Shown: positions 8,979 through 17,267, numbered from the stretch's first letter. The stretch: 57,400 nucleotides of DNA from Pseudonocardia sp. MH-G8 (GCF_002262885.1 NZ_NKYF01000043.1:1-57400); one strand, 5' to 3'. Notes: a model not told the origin generated them from the sequence alone. A program made the numbers and translations.

Positions 8979-9833
8979 TCAGGCGCTGACGAACCTCTGG
9001 CGCAGCTCACCGATGCCGGTCACGTAGGTGGTCAGCTCGTCGCCGGGCTGCAGGAAGCGCTTCGGGTCCCGTCCGATCCCGACCCCGGCGGGGGTGCCGG
9101 TGAAGATGAGGTCGCCCGGCAGCAGCGGGGTGACCCGGGACAGGCCCTCGATCAGCGCGGGTACGGAGAACAGCAGCTGGCGGGTCCGGCCGTGCTGCAG
9201 GGTCTCACCGTTGACGGCGCAGCCGAGCTCGAGGTCGTCGGGGTCGGTGAACTCGTCGACCGTGACCACCCACGGGCCGACCGGCGCGAAGCCGGGGAAG
9301 GACTTGCCCAGGCTGAACTGCGGGGCCGGGCCGGCGAGCTGGCTGGCTCGCTCCGACAGGTCCTGCCCGACGGTGAGCCCGGCGACGCAGCCCCAGGCGT
9401 CGGCCGCGGCGACGTTCGCGGCGCGCTTGCCGATCACCGCGACCAGCTCGACCTCCCAGTCGGTGTTCCCGCCATCGGGCAGCACGACGGTGGTCTGCGG
9501 CCCGGACAGGGCGGTGCGGAACTTGGTGAACACCGGGGGAAACGTGTCGGGTACGGCGAAGTTCGACTCCGCGGCGTGGTCGCGGTAGTTCAGCCCGATG
9601 GCGAACACCTGTGCCGGAGCCGGGGCGGGGGCGCGCAGGTCGGCGACGTCGAACGGGAGCGCCTCGGTCAGGTCGGTGTTCCGGGCCCACCCGACGAACT
9701 CGTCCCATCGTTCGTAGACCGCCTGCGGGTCGGGTCCGAACTCACCGCCCGACGCCTTCTCGACGTCGGTGGCGCCGGCAGAATCGGTGCCGGTCACCAG
9801 GACCGCGCGCCCGAGCAAGTTGGCGAAACGCAC
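8979..9833 (-). CDS. Fumarylacetoacetate hydrolase family protein
   Basis: A 284-residue FAH-fold enzyme. The family signature GLNYRDHAAES spans residues 80-90 and the divalent-metal ligands are visible as Glu127 and Glu129 (DWEVEL) and Asp158 (VGQDLSE), with Lys177 (SLGKSFPGF) in the usual place. Members hydrolyse or isomerise acylpyruvates and 2-hydroxymuconate-type ring-fission products. Being the first gene of the minus-strand run that continues with the extradiol dioxygenase 36 bp downstream, it most likely handles the ring-fission product or a derivative. The short N-terminal domain (about 65 residues) is typical of this branch. Confidence 0.88.
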   Translation of the reverse strand: MRFANLLGRAVLVTGTDSAGATDVEKASGGEFGPDPQAVYERWDEFVGWARNTDLTEALPFDVADLRAPAPAPAQVFAIGLNYRDHAAESNFAVPDTFPPVFTKFRTALSGPQTTVVLPDGGNTDWEVELVAVIGKRAANVAAADAWGCVAGLTVGQDLSERASQLAGPAPQFSLGKSFPGFAPVGPWVVTVDEFTDPDDLELGCAVNGETLQHGRTRQLLFSVPALIEGLSRVTPLLPGDLIFTGTPAGVGIGRDPKRFLQPGDELTTYVTGIGELRQRFVSA

Positions 9834-9971
9834 CGGTTGACCTCCTCAGGAACACGCGAACTGATCGGATTCGTGCTGTCTGGCGCCGCGCGGGTGGTGA
9901 GGCTGAGGTCCCGTGACGCTCGTCGTGCACGGAGAGCTCGGCGCGCACGTGCGGGCCGGGTCCCTTCACGG

Positions 9972-10013
9972 GCAAGCTTGCGCCGGGCCCATCAACATGT
10001 CAAGGCAATGTTG
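9972..10013. promoter_or_regulatory. Candidate GntR operator and minus-strand promoter of the aromatic operon
   Basis: CAACAT (9993-9998) and ATGTTG (10008-10013) form a perfect inverted repeat; a TTGACA -35-like hexamer read on the minus strand overlaps it at 9998-10003. A 10-bp palindrome, GCAAGCTTGC, lies at 9972-9981. This sits in the 231-bp gap upstream of the FAH gene and downstream of the GntR gene. A related string (CAACGATGCTTGACTGGTT on the minus strand) occurs just upstream of the gntR start, consistent with autoregulation. Confidence 0.45.
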
Positions 10014-10064
10014 AAAATGCTCGGTCGTGCCGAACCTGCGGACGCACTTCGGAGGATCCGGCGC

Positions 10065-10736
10065 CTACGTGCTCTCGAACCGGTCGAGCAGGATGTCGGA
10101 GGTGTGCTGGATGTGCGCGGTGAGCACGTCGACCGCGGCGTCGGCGTCGTGGGAGAGGACGGCGTCGAGCATCGCGCGGTGCTCCCCGGAGATGTCACGC
10201 GGCGTGTGCCCCATCGGGACCGACCAGCGTCGATAGAGCTCAGCGGAGTCGCGCAAGGATGCGGCGACGGCGCGCAGCCGCGGATTGGGGCATCCCGAGA
10301 GCAGCGCCAGGTGGAAGGCCGCGTGGGCGGCAGCCCATTCCTCGGTGATGCGATCGGGGTCCTCTGCAGCCATCTGGTGGGTGCGTTCCAGCCGGTGGTG
10401 GGCTGCGAGAACCTGGGACTCCCACTCGACCCCGCCGTGCTCGACGGCCTGTCGCAGCACGAGGGTCTCGATGGCACACCGCGCCGCCGTCAGGTGCTGC
10501 AGGTCGACGATGGAGACGGGCATGACCCGGAAGCCGTACTGGGGTTCGGACTCCACCAGGCCCTCGGCCGTCAGCCGGGTCAGTGCTTCCCGCACCACAC
10601 CCATGCTCGCCCCGTACCGGGCGGACAGCTCGGCGAACCGTAGGCGGGATGCCGGACGGACGCGCCCGGCGAGGATGTCCCCGCGCAGCTCGGCGTAGAC
10701 CCGCTCGGCGCGGGTCGGCGTACCGCTGCGACTCAT
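10065..10736 (-). CDS. GntR-family regulator, FCD subfamily
   Basis: A 223-residue transcription factor: N-terminal winged helix (about residues 9-72, with LRFAELSARYGASMGVVREAL being the recognition region) and an all-helical FCD effector domain (about 80-215, with AAHAAFHLALLSG and the closing SGEHRAMLDAV metal/ligand-site segments). FCD regulators respond to carboxylic acids. It is transcribed in the same direction as the aromatic cluster, 231 bp upstream of the FAH gene, and is its probable regulator. The gene starts at ATG 10736, with operator-like sequence immediately upstream. Confidence 0.88.
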   Translation of the reverse strand: MSRSGTPTRAERVYAELRGDILAGRVRPASRLRFAELSARYGASMGVVREALTRLTAEGLVESEPQYGFRVMPVSIVDLQHLTAARCAIETLVLRQAVEHGGVEWESQVLAAHHRLERTHQMAAEDPDRITEEWAAAHAAFHLALLSGCPNPRLRAVAASLRDSAELYRRWSVPMGHTPRDISGEHRAMLDAVLSHDADAAVDVLTAHIQHTSDILLDRFEST

Positions 10737-10813
10737 ACGAACCAGTCAAGCATCGTTGGCAAAGTGCCGCAATGTCGAAAGGTAACTCATATATCGCTCG
10801 CGCCGGCGGTCTC

Positions 10814-11518
10814 ATGCGCGAGGACGACGAGACGACTGCAGGAGCCGTTGCCGCACTCGTGGAGCGGGCCGACGGGATCCCGCCGGCGGTGGAACTCGCC
10901 GCATCGACAGCTGCGTTGTTCGGCCCGGCCGCGTTGCTCGCGCGACTCGACCCGCTCCCCGCACCCGCGCCACGGGAGCGTCCTGAGCGAGTCCTGGACG
11001 CATTCCGCTGCCGGGACGTGGGCGAGACGGTGACGATCGGGGCGCTGGACGACGTCGAGCTGGTTCGCGGGGCGCAGGCCGGTCACATGTCCTCCCTCGG
11101 CCTGCTGCTGGCACGTCACCAAGGAGGTATGCGCGCGGTCGCGTTGAGCATCCTGGGGCCGGGCCCCGACGCCGACGACGCGGTCCAGGAGGCCGCGCTG
11201 GTCGCGCTGCGCCGGATCGGGGACCTCCGCGACGCCCACTCGGTGGCGCCGTGGCTGCGCGCGATCGTCCGCAACGCCTGCCGGATGCAGTTGCGCGCTC
11301 CGGCGGTGGTGCCGCTGGGTGACCCGGAGTCGCCGGCGCTGCCCAGCCCCGGGCCCGGGGTCGACGAGCTGACGCTGCGCGCCGTGCACCGCGGATCCCT
11401 CTCCGAGGCGTTCGGGGACCGATCCTGCCCGACGGCCAGCGCGCGTCGCTGCAGATCGCCACCTCGTCCCGGCTACGAGCGGAGAGCTCCGCTCCGCACG
11501 TCCAGCGGGCGGCCCTGA
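10814..11518 (+). pseudogene. ECF-type sigma factor lacking region 4 (truncated)
   Basis: The frame encodes an unusual ~85-residue leader followed by a clear sigma-70 region 2: DVELVRGAQAGHMSSLGLLLA, then GPGPDADDAVQEAALVALRRI with the DA-DAVQ core-binding helix, and PWLRAIVRNACRMQLR. After about residue 195 homology stops; where region 4 should recognise the -35 element there is only arginine/serine-rich sequence to the stop at 11518. I see region 2 and the missing region 4; loss by frameshift or deletion is inferred. ATG 10814 is taken as the start; ATG 10772 in the same frame is an alternative. It may be a dead gene or a short anti-competitor. Confidence 0.6.
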
Positions 11519-11571
11519 CGATCGAGGTGCTCACAGCACGTCACGGGCGATGAGATGATCTCGACGAGATC

Positions 11572-12735
11572 ATGATGGGTCGGGACGTGGGGATGACTGC
11601 GAGGAGGTCCGAGATCGACGCCGAGTCGTTCGTCGAAGCCGCACGCGCTGCGGTGCCCGCACTCGCCGCGGACGCTGCCCGCACCGAGGCCGACCGGCGC
11701 GTGAGCGATGCGAGCCTGGCCGCGGCCCGCGCCGCAGGCGCCTTCACCCTGGCTGCCCCGCGCGATGCCGGCGGGGTCGAGGCGGACCTCGCCACCAGGG
11801 TCCGGGTACTGGCCGAGCTCGGTCGGGGGTGCCCGTCCACGGCGTGGATCGTCGCGACGACCGCCGAGACGAAGATCGCGCTGCGGCCCGCGCTGACCGG
11901 TCAGGCACACGCGGAGGTGTTCGCCGACCCGGACGCGGTGCTGTGTGCCTCGGCGCGCCCGGGCCGCGCCACCGCGGTGCCCGGTGGCCTGCGGGTCGGC
12001 GGGCGATGGGGCTACGCCTCGGGGTGCGAGCACGCCACGTGGGCGCTGCTGGTCGCGCAGGTGCACGACGACGAGGACGGGCCCGCGCGGCCCGTGGTGG
12101 TGGTCGTGCCGACCGAGCGCCTGTCGGTCGATCGCGACTGGCACGTGTCCGGGCTGTGCGGCACGGGGAGCCACAGCCTGGTCGGTGACGACGTCCTGGT
12201 TCCGGGTTCCCACGTGCTCGAGATGTCCCGCCTGGCGGGCGGGCCGCCGAACGTTGCGATGGCACTGGGCCTGTTCGCCCCGCTGCTCGGAGCGGCGCGG
12301 GGTGCGCTCGACGTCGTCGCCGCGGCGCTCGGACAGCGCCCGCCGCCGGGGCCCGGCTACGACGGGCTGGTGGAGTTCCCCGGCGCTCAGCAGTACTTCG
12401 CCGAGGCCACCCATCACATCGACTCCGCCGAGCAGCGCATGCTGCGGATCGCCGAGACCCTCGACGCCGTCCCACCCGGTGAGCGGCTTGCCCCGCAGGA
12501 GCGCTCGCGCCTGCGTATGGATCTGCTTTCCGCGATGCGGGAGTGCCGCCGGGCCTTCGACGACCTGCTCGACCTGCACGGGGCGAGCGGGTTCACCACG
12601 ACGAACCCGCTGCAGCGGTTCTGGCGCGACTTCGCCGTCGGATCGCGGCACGTCCAGTTCAGCTCCTACGTCGTGGCGCAGGACTACGGGCGTCTCCTGC
12701 TCGGGGCAGGAGACGCCGTCTCCGCTGTCCTCTGA
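11572..12735 (+). CDS. Group D flavin-dependent monooxygenase (HsaA/HpaB-like, acyl-CoA dehydrogenase fold)
   Basis: A 387-residue protein with the acyl-CoA dehydrogenase fold but the sequence features of two-component monooxygenases: early helix block with LAELGRGCPSTAWIVATT, the strand SGCEHATWALLVA, the WHVSGLCGTGSHSLV turn, and a C-terminal LHGASGFTTTNPLQRFWRD segment that in HsaA-type enzymes lines the flavin site. Such enzymes use reduced FMN or FAD from a separate reductase to ortho-hydroxylate phenols. No reductase gene is adjacent. ATG 11572 is the longest start; ATG 11593 has a better spaced purine-rich site (ggacgtgggg) and is equally possible. Confidence 0.82.
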   Translation: MMGRDVGMTARRSEIDAESFVEAARAAVPALAADAARTEADRRVSDASLAAARAAGAFTLAAPRDAGGVEADLATRVRVLAELGRGCPSTAWIVATTAETKIALRPALTGQAHAEVFADPDAVLCASARPGRATAVPGGLRVGGRWGYASGCEHATWALLVAQVHDDEDGPARPVVVVVPTERLSVDRDWHVSGLCGTGSHSLVGDDVLVPGSHVLEMSRLAGGPPNVAMALGLFAPLLGAARGALDVVAAALGQRPPPGPGYDGLVEFPGAQQYFAEATHHIDSAEQRMLRIAETLDAVPPGERLAPQERSRLRMDLLSAMRECRRAFDDLLDLHGASGFTTTNPLQRFWRDFAVGSRHVQFSSYVVAQDYGRLLLGAGDAVSAVL

Positions 12736-13013
12736 CCGCGAGGCGGTCAGCGCGAGCGACGGATGCACGCAGCGGTCACTGCGACCCCCGCCACCGCCGC
12801 GGAGCTCCGCCGTGCCCGGCAAGGGAGGCAGCGCGTCCAGGAAGACCTGGGGGCGGTCGACGTCGAGCCGCCGGCCGTGGGTTCCGTCATCGTCGACCTC
12901 GCATCCTGTCGGTCCAGCACCGCGGCCCATGTGCGACCGATTTCCGACAGGTCAGGTGCGTGTCCTGACCGGCGGGCGGGGCCCGCGCTCGGGGTACGCG
13001 AGGACGGCACCGC

Positions 13014-13565
13014 TCAGCGGCCGCTGAGGGTGCGGGCCCAGGGTTCGTCGATGTCGGGGAGGCCGAGTGCGGTGACGACGTTGGCCAGCATGCCGGCACC
13101 GAACCACTGGCGGACGGCCTCCTCGTCGTTGCCCAGGAGCTCGCGGACGAGCTCGGTCTGCCGCGCGTAGCACGATCGCGCGGCGTCGCCGACGAGCGGC
13201 TCGTCGGCGGCGCAGTTGGCCTGCATGAGGAACATCAGGATGTCCCGGTCCTCGATCAGGCCGGTATAGGCCGTGCGCGCCACGTGCAGGGCTTCTGCGG
13301 GGGAGCGCGGTGGTTGCGCCGCGTCGGCGACCTGGGCGGCCAGGGTGGTCGCGATCAGCTCGGAGACGTGGTGGATCACGCTGGCGAACAGTGCCTGCTT
13401 GTTGGTGAAGAGGCGGTAGAGGTAGGGCTGTGAGATGCCGGCTCGTTCGGCGATCTCCTGGGTCGTGGTCCCGTAGAAGCCCTTGCGGGCGAAGCAGGCG
13501 ACTGCTGCCTCCAGGACGGCCCGACGCCGCTGGCTGCTCTTCGTGCTGGTGCCGGGTGCAGGCAT
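13014..13565 (-). CDS. TetR-family transcriptional regulator
   Basis: 183 residues. The N-terminal helix-turn-helix is canonical: AVLEAAVACFARKGFYGTTT, EIAERAGISQPYLYRLF and NKQALFASVI (residues about 15-65). The remaining helices form the ligand-binding domain, with one cysteine-bearing helix (MQANCAADEP). It is followed downstream by nothing on its strand; upstream on the same strand is a SnoaL-like gene. CTAGTCAATCAC just upstream of its start shares the AATCAC half site with the palindrome upstream of the SnoaL-like gene (14161-14180), so it may control both. Confidence 0.85.
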   Translation of the reverse strand: MPAPGTSTKSSQRRRAVLEAAVACFARKGFYGTTTQEIAERAGISQPYLYRLFTNKQALFASVIHHVSELIATTLAAQVADAAQPPRSPAEALHVARTAYTGLIEDRDILMFLMQANCAADEPLVGDAARSCYARQTELVRELLGNDEEAVRQWFGAGMLANVVTALGLPDIDEPWARTLSGR

Positions 13566-13637
13566 GGGCTAGTCAATCACGGGTCGTGGTGTGTCGGCGG
13601 ATCAGATGATGCTCCGCCGCTGAGGTCGGTGACGCGG

Positions 13638-13666
13638 CGCGGCCCGGAACCTCGGTCCGGGCCGCG
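13638..13666 (-). terminator. GC-rich hairpin after the SnoaL-like gene
   Basis: CGCGGCCCGGA, a 7-base loop ACCTCGG, then TCCGGGCCGCG gives a perfect 11-bp stem only about 11 bp beyond the stop of the minus-strand SnoaL-like gene. There is no T-run, which is usual for actinobacterial terminators. Confidence 0.6.
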
Positions 13667-13676
13667 GCATACGTCG

Positions 13677-14147
13677 TCAGCTGCCGAAGGTTCCGGTGAT
13701 GTCGGCCCGGGAGGTGTTGTCTGCGGGATCGAGGGCCTCGACGGCGGCGAGTGGGTTCCAGTAGTCGACGTAGCGGGTGATCCGGCCGGCGTCGTCGGTG
13801 TAGACGACCGAGATGCAGGTCTGCTCGTAGGGCTTGCCCGTGGCGACTGCTCGTCCTGTCGCCCGGAACTCGGCGATCGCCCTCGTGGCATCGACGGTGT
13901 CGTGGAAGACTAGATCCACGAACTGCACGTCGAAGATCTCGGGGAAGTGGGTCATGTGGGCGAGCAGCGCTTCATGTCCGCGGAGCTCGCGCGGCATGCC
14001 CGTCGGTGCGTAGGGGAACTCGAGCACCCCGTCCGCGGTGAACAGGTCGAGCCACTCGCGGGTTCGGCCCGATGGGATCAGACGCAGGTGCTCGGCGAGG
14101 GCGTGCTGCGCGGGCGTTCGCCGCTCGACAACCGAAGTGGAACTCAT
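13677..14147 (-). CDS. SnoaL-like / NTF2-fold protein
   Basis: 156 residues with an alpha+beta-barrel (NTF2-like) pattern: helix EHLRLIPSGRTREWLDLFTA, strand DGVLEFPYAPTGMP, helix GHEALLAHMTHFPEIF, then strands ending in RITRYVDYWNPLAAVEAL. The WLDLF-DG-EFPYAP start is typical of ketosteroid-isomerase-like proteins of unknown substrate. No catalytic pair can be assigned with confidence. It has its own hairpin terminator downstream and a TetR-type palindrome upstream. The neighbouring decayed gene at 14175-14535 belongs to the same superfamily, so this may be what remains of a SnoaL pair. Confidence 0.8.
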   Translation of the reverse strand: MSSTSVVERRTPAQHALAEHLRLIPSGRTREWLDLFTADGVLEFPYAPTGMPRELRGHEALLAHMTHFPEIFDVQFVDLVFHDTVDATRAIAEFRATGRAVATGKPYEQTCISVVYTDDAGRITRYVDYWNPLAAVEALDPADNTSRADITGTFGS

Positions 14148-14160
14148 GCACGCTCCTAGT

Positions 14161-14180
14161 TAGTGGTTGACCAATCACAA
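14161..14180. promoter_or_regulatory. TetR-type operator candidate upstream of the SnoaL-like gene
   Basis: TAGTGGTTGACCAATCACAA is a 20-bp imperfect palindrome (14 of 20 positions symmetric) centred 23 bp upstream of the start codon at 14147. The half site is related to the CAATCAC string upstream of the TetR gene ending at 13565. TetR recognition is inferred. Confidence 0.5.
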
Positions 14181-14535
14181 AGCTACGCGAGTCTTCCGCC
14201 TCTGGTCAAGTTCGCAGGTGATCGCAGGCAACGGAGGTCGCACGTCGCAGCGCGGGCGGGTCCGCGGCTCGGATCGGCTGCGCGCGGCTCGGTCTGACGA
14301 GCCCTGCCGGATGCTTAGGCGATCACCGTCGACGGCGAGTTCCTGGGGTTCCCAGTGGAGGTCCGGCACTGCGTCGACGTGGGCCTTCTGGACCGCGAGG
14401 ACGTCGGTCCGGGTGCCGGGTTCGCTGTTCAGGGTGATCCGGTCGTTGATGAACTCGTCCATGTGGTCGAACTCGTGGGCGTTGAGCTCTTCGAGGTAGC
14501 GCCGGTAGAACTCGCGAAGGTCGATCTCGGGGCAT
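14175..14535 (-). pseudogene. Frameshifted SnoaL-like ester cyclase homologue
   Basis: On the minus strand an ATG (14535-14533) follows a good ribosome site (GGAGAGG). Directly after it comes a run of four C. Removing one C gives M-P-E-I-D-L-R-E-F-Y-R-R-Y, followed by EELNAHEFDHMDEFINDRIT and the rest of a SnoaL/ester-cyclase N-terminal domain; with four C the frame is wrong from codon 2. Homology also ends near 14310 (WEPQELAVDGDRLSIRQ), so the C-terminal half is lost too. Visible: frameshift and truncation. Inferred: a dead gene, unless the C-run is a sequencing error, which would still leave it truncated. Confidence 0.7.
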
Positions 14536-14737
14536 GGTGGCCTCTCCGTCGCCCCGAATCGGGGCCGCACTCGGTTCGTGGTGACTCGCGACGCCCTCCC
14601 GCGGTCTCGTCGCGGCGGGCCGTCGCTCCACATCGACGGGACGTTCAACTGGTGGCGCCCGGATCTCCGGATCCGGCCCTGTTCGTCATGTGGCCGATGC
14701 TGCTCGGCGACCTGACATCTGCCGCCGGGGACTTTCG

Positions 14738-15357
14738 TCAGGCGGGCGGCCAAGCCTGCAGTGCGGCGTCGGCGACCCGGTACAGCTCGTCGCGACCGGC
14801 GCCGCTCGCGGCCTGGACGGCGATTCCGCTCGACACGGCCATGAGGAACCGGGCGAGTGGTCCCGGGTCGGACGTCGGCGGCAGGTCCCCCTCGTCCCGG
14901 GCTCGCTGGAACCTGTCCTTCAGGCGGGAGCAGGCGTCGTTGCGCCAGTCGGACAGGAAGTCCTGGACGGCTCGGTCTGCGGGCGCCGCGGCCAGGGCTC
15001 CCTGCACGCCGAGGCATCCGGACGGCTGCTCGGGTGGGTGGTGGTCTCGACCGCGCCGTGCAGGAACGCGGTGGCCACCGTCCGGGCGGTCGGTTCCTCG
15101 AGTGCGCGTGTCGCGTAGGCGGCCGGTCCGGCGGAGTAGCGCTGCAGGGCCTTGCGGAACAGGTTCTCCTTGTTGCCGAAGGCCGCGTACATGCTCGTGC
15201 GGGTGATGCCCATCGCCGCGGTCAGGTCGGTGAGGCCGGCCCCTTCGTAGCCCTGCGCCCAGAACGCCCGCATCGCGCGCTCGAGGGCCTCGTCCACGTC
15301 GAACTCCCGCGGCCGGCCGATCGTCGCCCTCCGGGTACCTGCCATGACCTCCAGCAT
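14738..15357 (-). pseudogene. TetR-family regulator broken by a one-base deletion
   Basis: The N-terminal part (15357 to about 15030) encodes a full TetR helix-turn-helix: REFDVDEALERAMRAFWAQG, LTDLTAAMGITRTSMYAAFG, NKENLFRKAL. At about 15030-15035 the frame fails; the other frame continues with PSGCLGVQGAL and a complete C-terminal domain ending DAALQAWPPA at 14738. Comparison with the intact paralogue at 27176-27805 (same PSGCLGVQGAL, EEGDLP, RHWPP features) shows that one G restored in CACCCGAGCAG would read H-P-E-Q-P-S-G-C. The gene faces the SDR at 15440, as the intact paralogue faces its SDR. ATG 15345 is an alternative start. Confidence 0.8.
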
Positions 15358-15401
15358 GGCCCCGCCCTCGGTCGGCGCCCCGCTGTGCTACCTTCGTTCA
15401 G

Positions 15402-15413
15402 TACCGATCAGTG
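15402..15413. promoter_or_regulatory. Operator-like sequence shared with the 27.8-kb TetR/SDR promoter
   Basis: TACCGATCAGTG is a near match of the palindrome CACCGATCGGTG at 27837-27848. The surrounding 29 bp (from GTGCTACCTTCGTTCAG at 15385) align with those at 27820-27848 without gaps and few changes, so the two promoters are paralogous. Confidence 0.6.
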
Positions 15414-15439
15414 CGAAATATTCGAGAGGTCAGAGCCCG

Positions 15440-16180
15440 ATGAGACAGTTCGACGGCAAGACTGCGGTCGTGACCGGTGGCAGCAGCGGGATCGGCCTGG
15501 CGACTGCGGAGCGACTCGCCGCCGAAGGCGCGCACGTGTTCATCACCGGACGGCGCGAGCTCGAACTGGAGAAGGCGGTCGCCGCGATCGGCAACGCCAC
15601 CGCGGTACCCGGCGACGTCAGCCTCGCGGCCGACGTGGACCGCCTGTACGAGCGGGTGGGGGAGCGCGGGCAGGGCCTGGACGTGCTGTTCGCCAGTGCA
15701 GGTATCAACTTCCTCGCGACGTTGGACGAGCTCACCGAGGAGGATCACGACCGGATCTTCGACATCAACGTCAAGGGCACCTTCCTCACCGTGCAGAAGG
15801 CTCTCCCACTGCTCAACGACGGCGCCTCGGTGATCCTGACCGCCTCCACCGCCGCCGAGAGCGGCGACGAGAGCTTCGGCGCCTACGGGGCGTCGAAGGC
15901 GGCCGTGCGGGCCTACGGGCGCACCTGGGCCAACGAGCTCAGCGGACGGGGCATCCGGGTCAACGTGATCTCGCCCGGTCCGATCGACACTCCGCTGTTC
16001 CCTGCGGTCTTCGGCGGGCGCGCCGACGAGATGAAGACGGCGATCGGGGCCGGCCTGCCTGCCAAGCGGGTCGGCGACCCGGACGAGCTCGCCTCCGCCG
16101 TGGTGTTCCTCGCCTCGTCGCAGAGCAGCTTCGTCTACGGCGCCAACCTCTACGTCGACGGCGGGATGAACCAGATCTGA
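15440..16180 (+). CDS. Short-chain dehydrogenase/reductase (copy 1 of a three-member SDR family)
   Basis: A 246-residue classical SDR: cofactor motif TGGSSGIG (residues 11-18), arginine-rich GRRELELE after beta 2 favouring NADP(H), active-site Ser in TASTAAE, Tyr and Lys in GAYGASKAA, and the C-terminal GANLYVDGG. Instead of the usual NNAG the fourth strand ends FASAGIN. Two other genes (27872 and 53813) share the peculiar phrases TVQKALP-LN-GAS and NLYVDGG-NQI. The start ATG 15440 follows gaggtcagagcccg. It is divergent from a decayed TetR gene that probably once controlled it. Substrate unknown. Confidence 0.87.
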   Translation: MRQFDGKTAVVTGGSSGIGLATAERLAAEGAHVFITGRRELELEKAVAAIGNATAVPGDVSLAADVDRLYERVGERGQGLDVLFASAGINFLATLDELTEEDHDRIFDINVKGTFLTVQKALPLLNDGASVILTASTAAESGDESFGAYGASKAAVRAYGRTWANELSGRGIRVNVISPGPIDTPLFPAVFGGRADEMKTAIGAGLPAKRVGDPDELASAVVFLASSQSSFVYGANLYVDGGMNQI

Positions 16181-16283
16181 CCTGGTCGGCCCGTCGACGC
16201 TTTAGGGCGCAGATCACCGGCGAGCCGCCGCGCCCGGAGCCTGGCGGTCGTGAGCCGGGTCGGGACCTTGAGGAGGATGCGGA

Positions 16284-17063
16284 ATGGATCTGCAGTTGGC
16301 CGGGCGGTCCGCGGTCGTGACCGGGGCGAGCAGGGGGATCGGTCTGGCGACAGTGCGGGCGCTGAGGGCCGAGGGGATGCGGGTGGTTGCCGGTGCGCGC
16401 ACGAGCCCGGTCGAGTTGACCGAGACGGGGGCTACCGTCGTCCCGGTCGATCTGAGCACCCCGGCCGGGGCGGTGCGGCTGGTTGAGCGCGCGCTGGAGG
16501 AGCTCGGTGAGATCGATGTGCTGGTCAACAACGTCGGCGGGACGGATCGCGTTCAGAATCTGGCGTTCGCAGATTCGACCGACGAGGAGTGGTACGAGTT
16601 CCTCGAACTGAACCTGATGGCGCCCGTGCGGGTCACCCGGGCAGCGTTGCCGTCGCTCCTGCGTACTCGCGGTGTCGTGATCGCGGTGTCATCGGGCGAC
16701 GCTCTCACTCCCCGGCAGGGGACACCGATCGGATATCCGTCGGCGAAGGCAGCGCTCAACACGGCAATGAAGGCGTTGTCGGTCGAGCTCGGGGCCCGGG
16801 GAGTGCGGGTGACCACCGTGTCTCCCGGCGCGACTCGGACTTCACTGTGGGAGGGCGAGGTCGGTGCACGTTTCGCAACGGCGGCGGGCGTTGCGCACGA
16901 AGACTTCCTCGCCATGTTGCCCACGCATGCCGGGGTGCTCACCGAACGGTGGATCACACCGGAGGAGATCGCCGCCGCGATCACGTTCGTGGCCTCGCCC
17001 CGTTCGGCCAGCACCATCGGAGCCAACTTCCTGATCGATGGAGGGGCTCTCCGGTCACTCTGA
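16284..17063 (+). CDS. Short-chain dehydrogenase/reductase
   Basis: 259 residues, classical SDR: TGASRGIG cofactor motif near residue 14, VDLSTPAG for the adenine contact, NNVGG, Ser in AVSSGDA, and Tyr-x-x-x-Lys as GYPSAKAA. The C-terminal end is NFLIDGGALRSL, typical of the FabG-like family. It is more distant from the three paralogous SDRs. It lies 103 bp after copy 1 and is preceded by ttgaggaggatgcgga, a strong ribosome site. Whether the two are cotranscribed is likely but not shown. Substrate cannot be assigned. Confidence 0.87.
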   Translation: MDLQLAGRSAVVTGASRGIGLATVRALRAEGMRVVAGARTSPVELTETGATVVPVDLSTPAGAVRLVERALEELGEIDVLVNNVGGTDRVQNLAFADSTDEEWYEFLELNLMAPVRVTRAALPSLLRTRGVVIAVSSGDALTPRQGTPIGYPSAKAALNTAMKALSVELGARGVRVTTVSPGATRTSLWEGEVGARFATAAGVAHEDFLAMLPTHAGVLTERWITPEEIAAAITFVASPRSASTIGANFLIDGGALRSL

Positions 17064-17267
17064 CCGAGTACAGAGAAATCCGGCCGCGCGGCATGATCGA
17101 GGTCGGTCCATTGTCGCCGTGGCGATCGGTGTCGGCGGTCCAGGAGGTGACAGCGTCAGGCGACGCCGACTGCACTCGTCGATACCAGCCCTCATGACGC
17201 GGCGGACCTCGTGACACGGTCCCGACCGGCGCCGGACGCGGTAGGCGTTGCCGAGCCGTTCGCGGGT

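Noticed and set aside
11473..12930. 485-codon open frame antisense to the flavin monooxygenase
   Set aside because: The sense frame has full family homology and GC-ending third codon positions; the antisense protein has no motifs.
12736..13013. Possible gene between the flavin monooxygenase and the TetR gene
   Set aside because: Only 278 bases, frames are shadows without a start and without known motifs.
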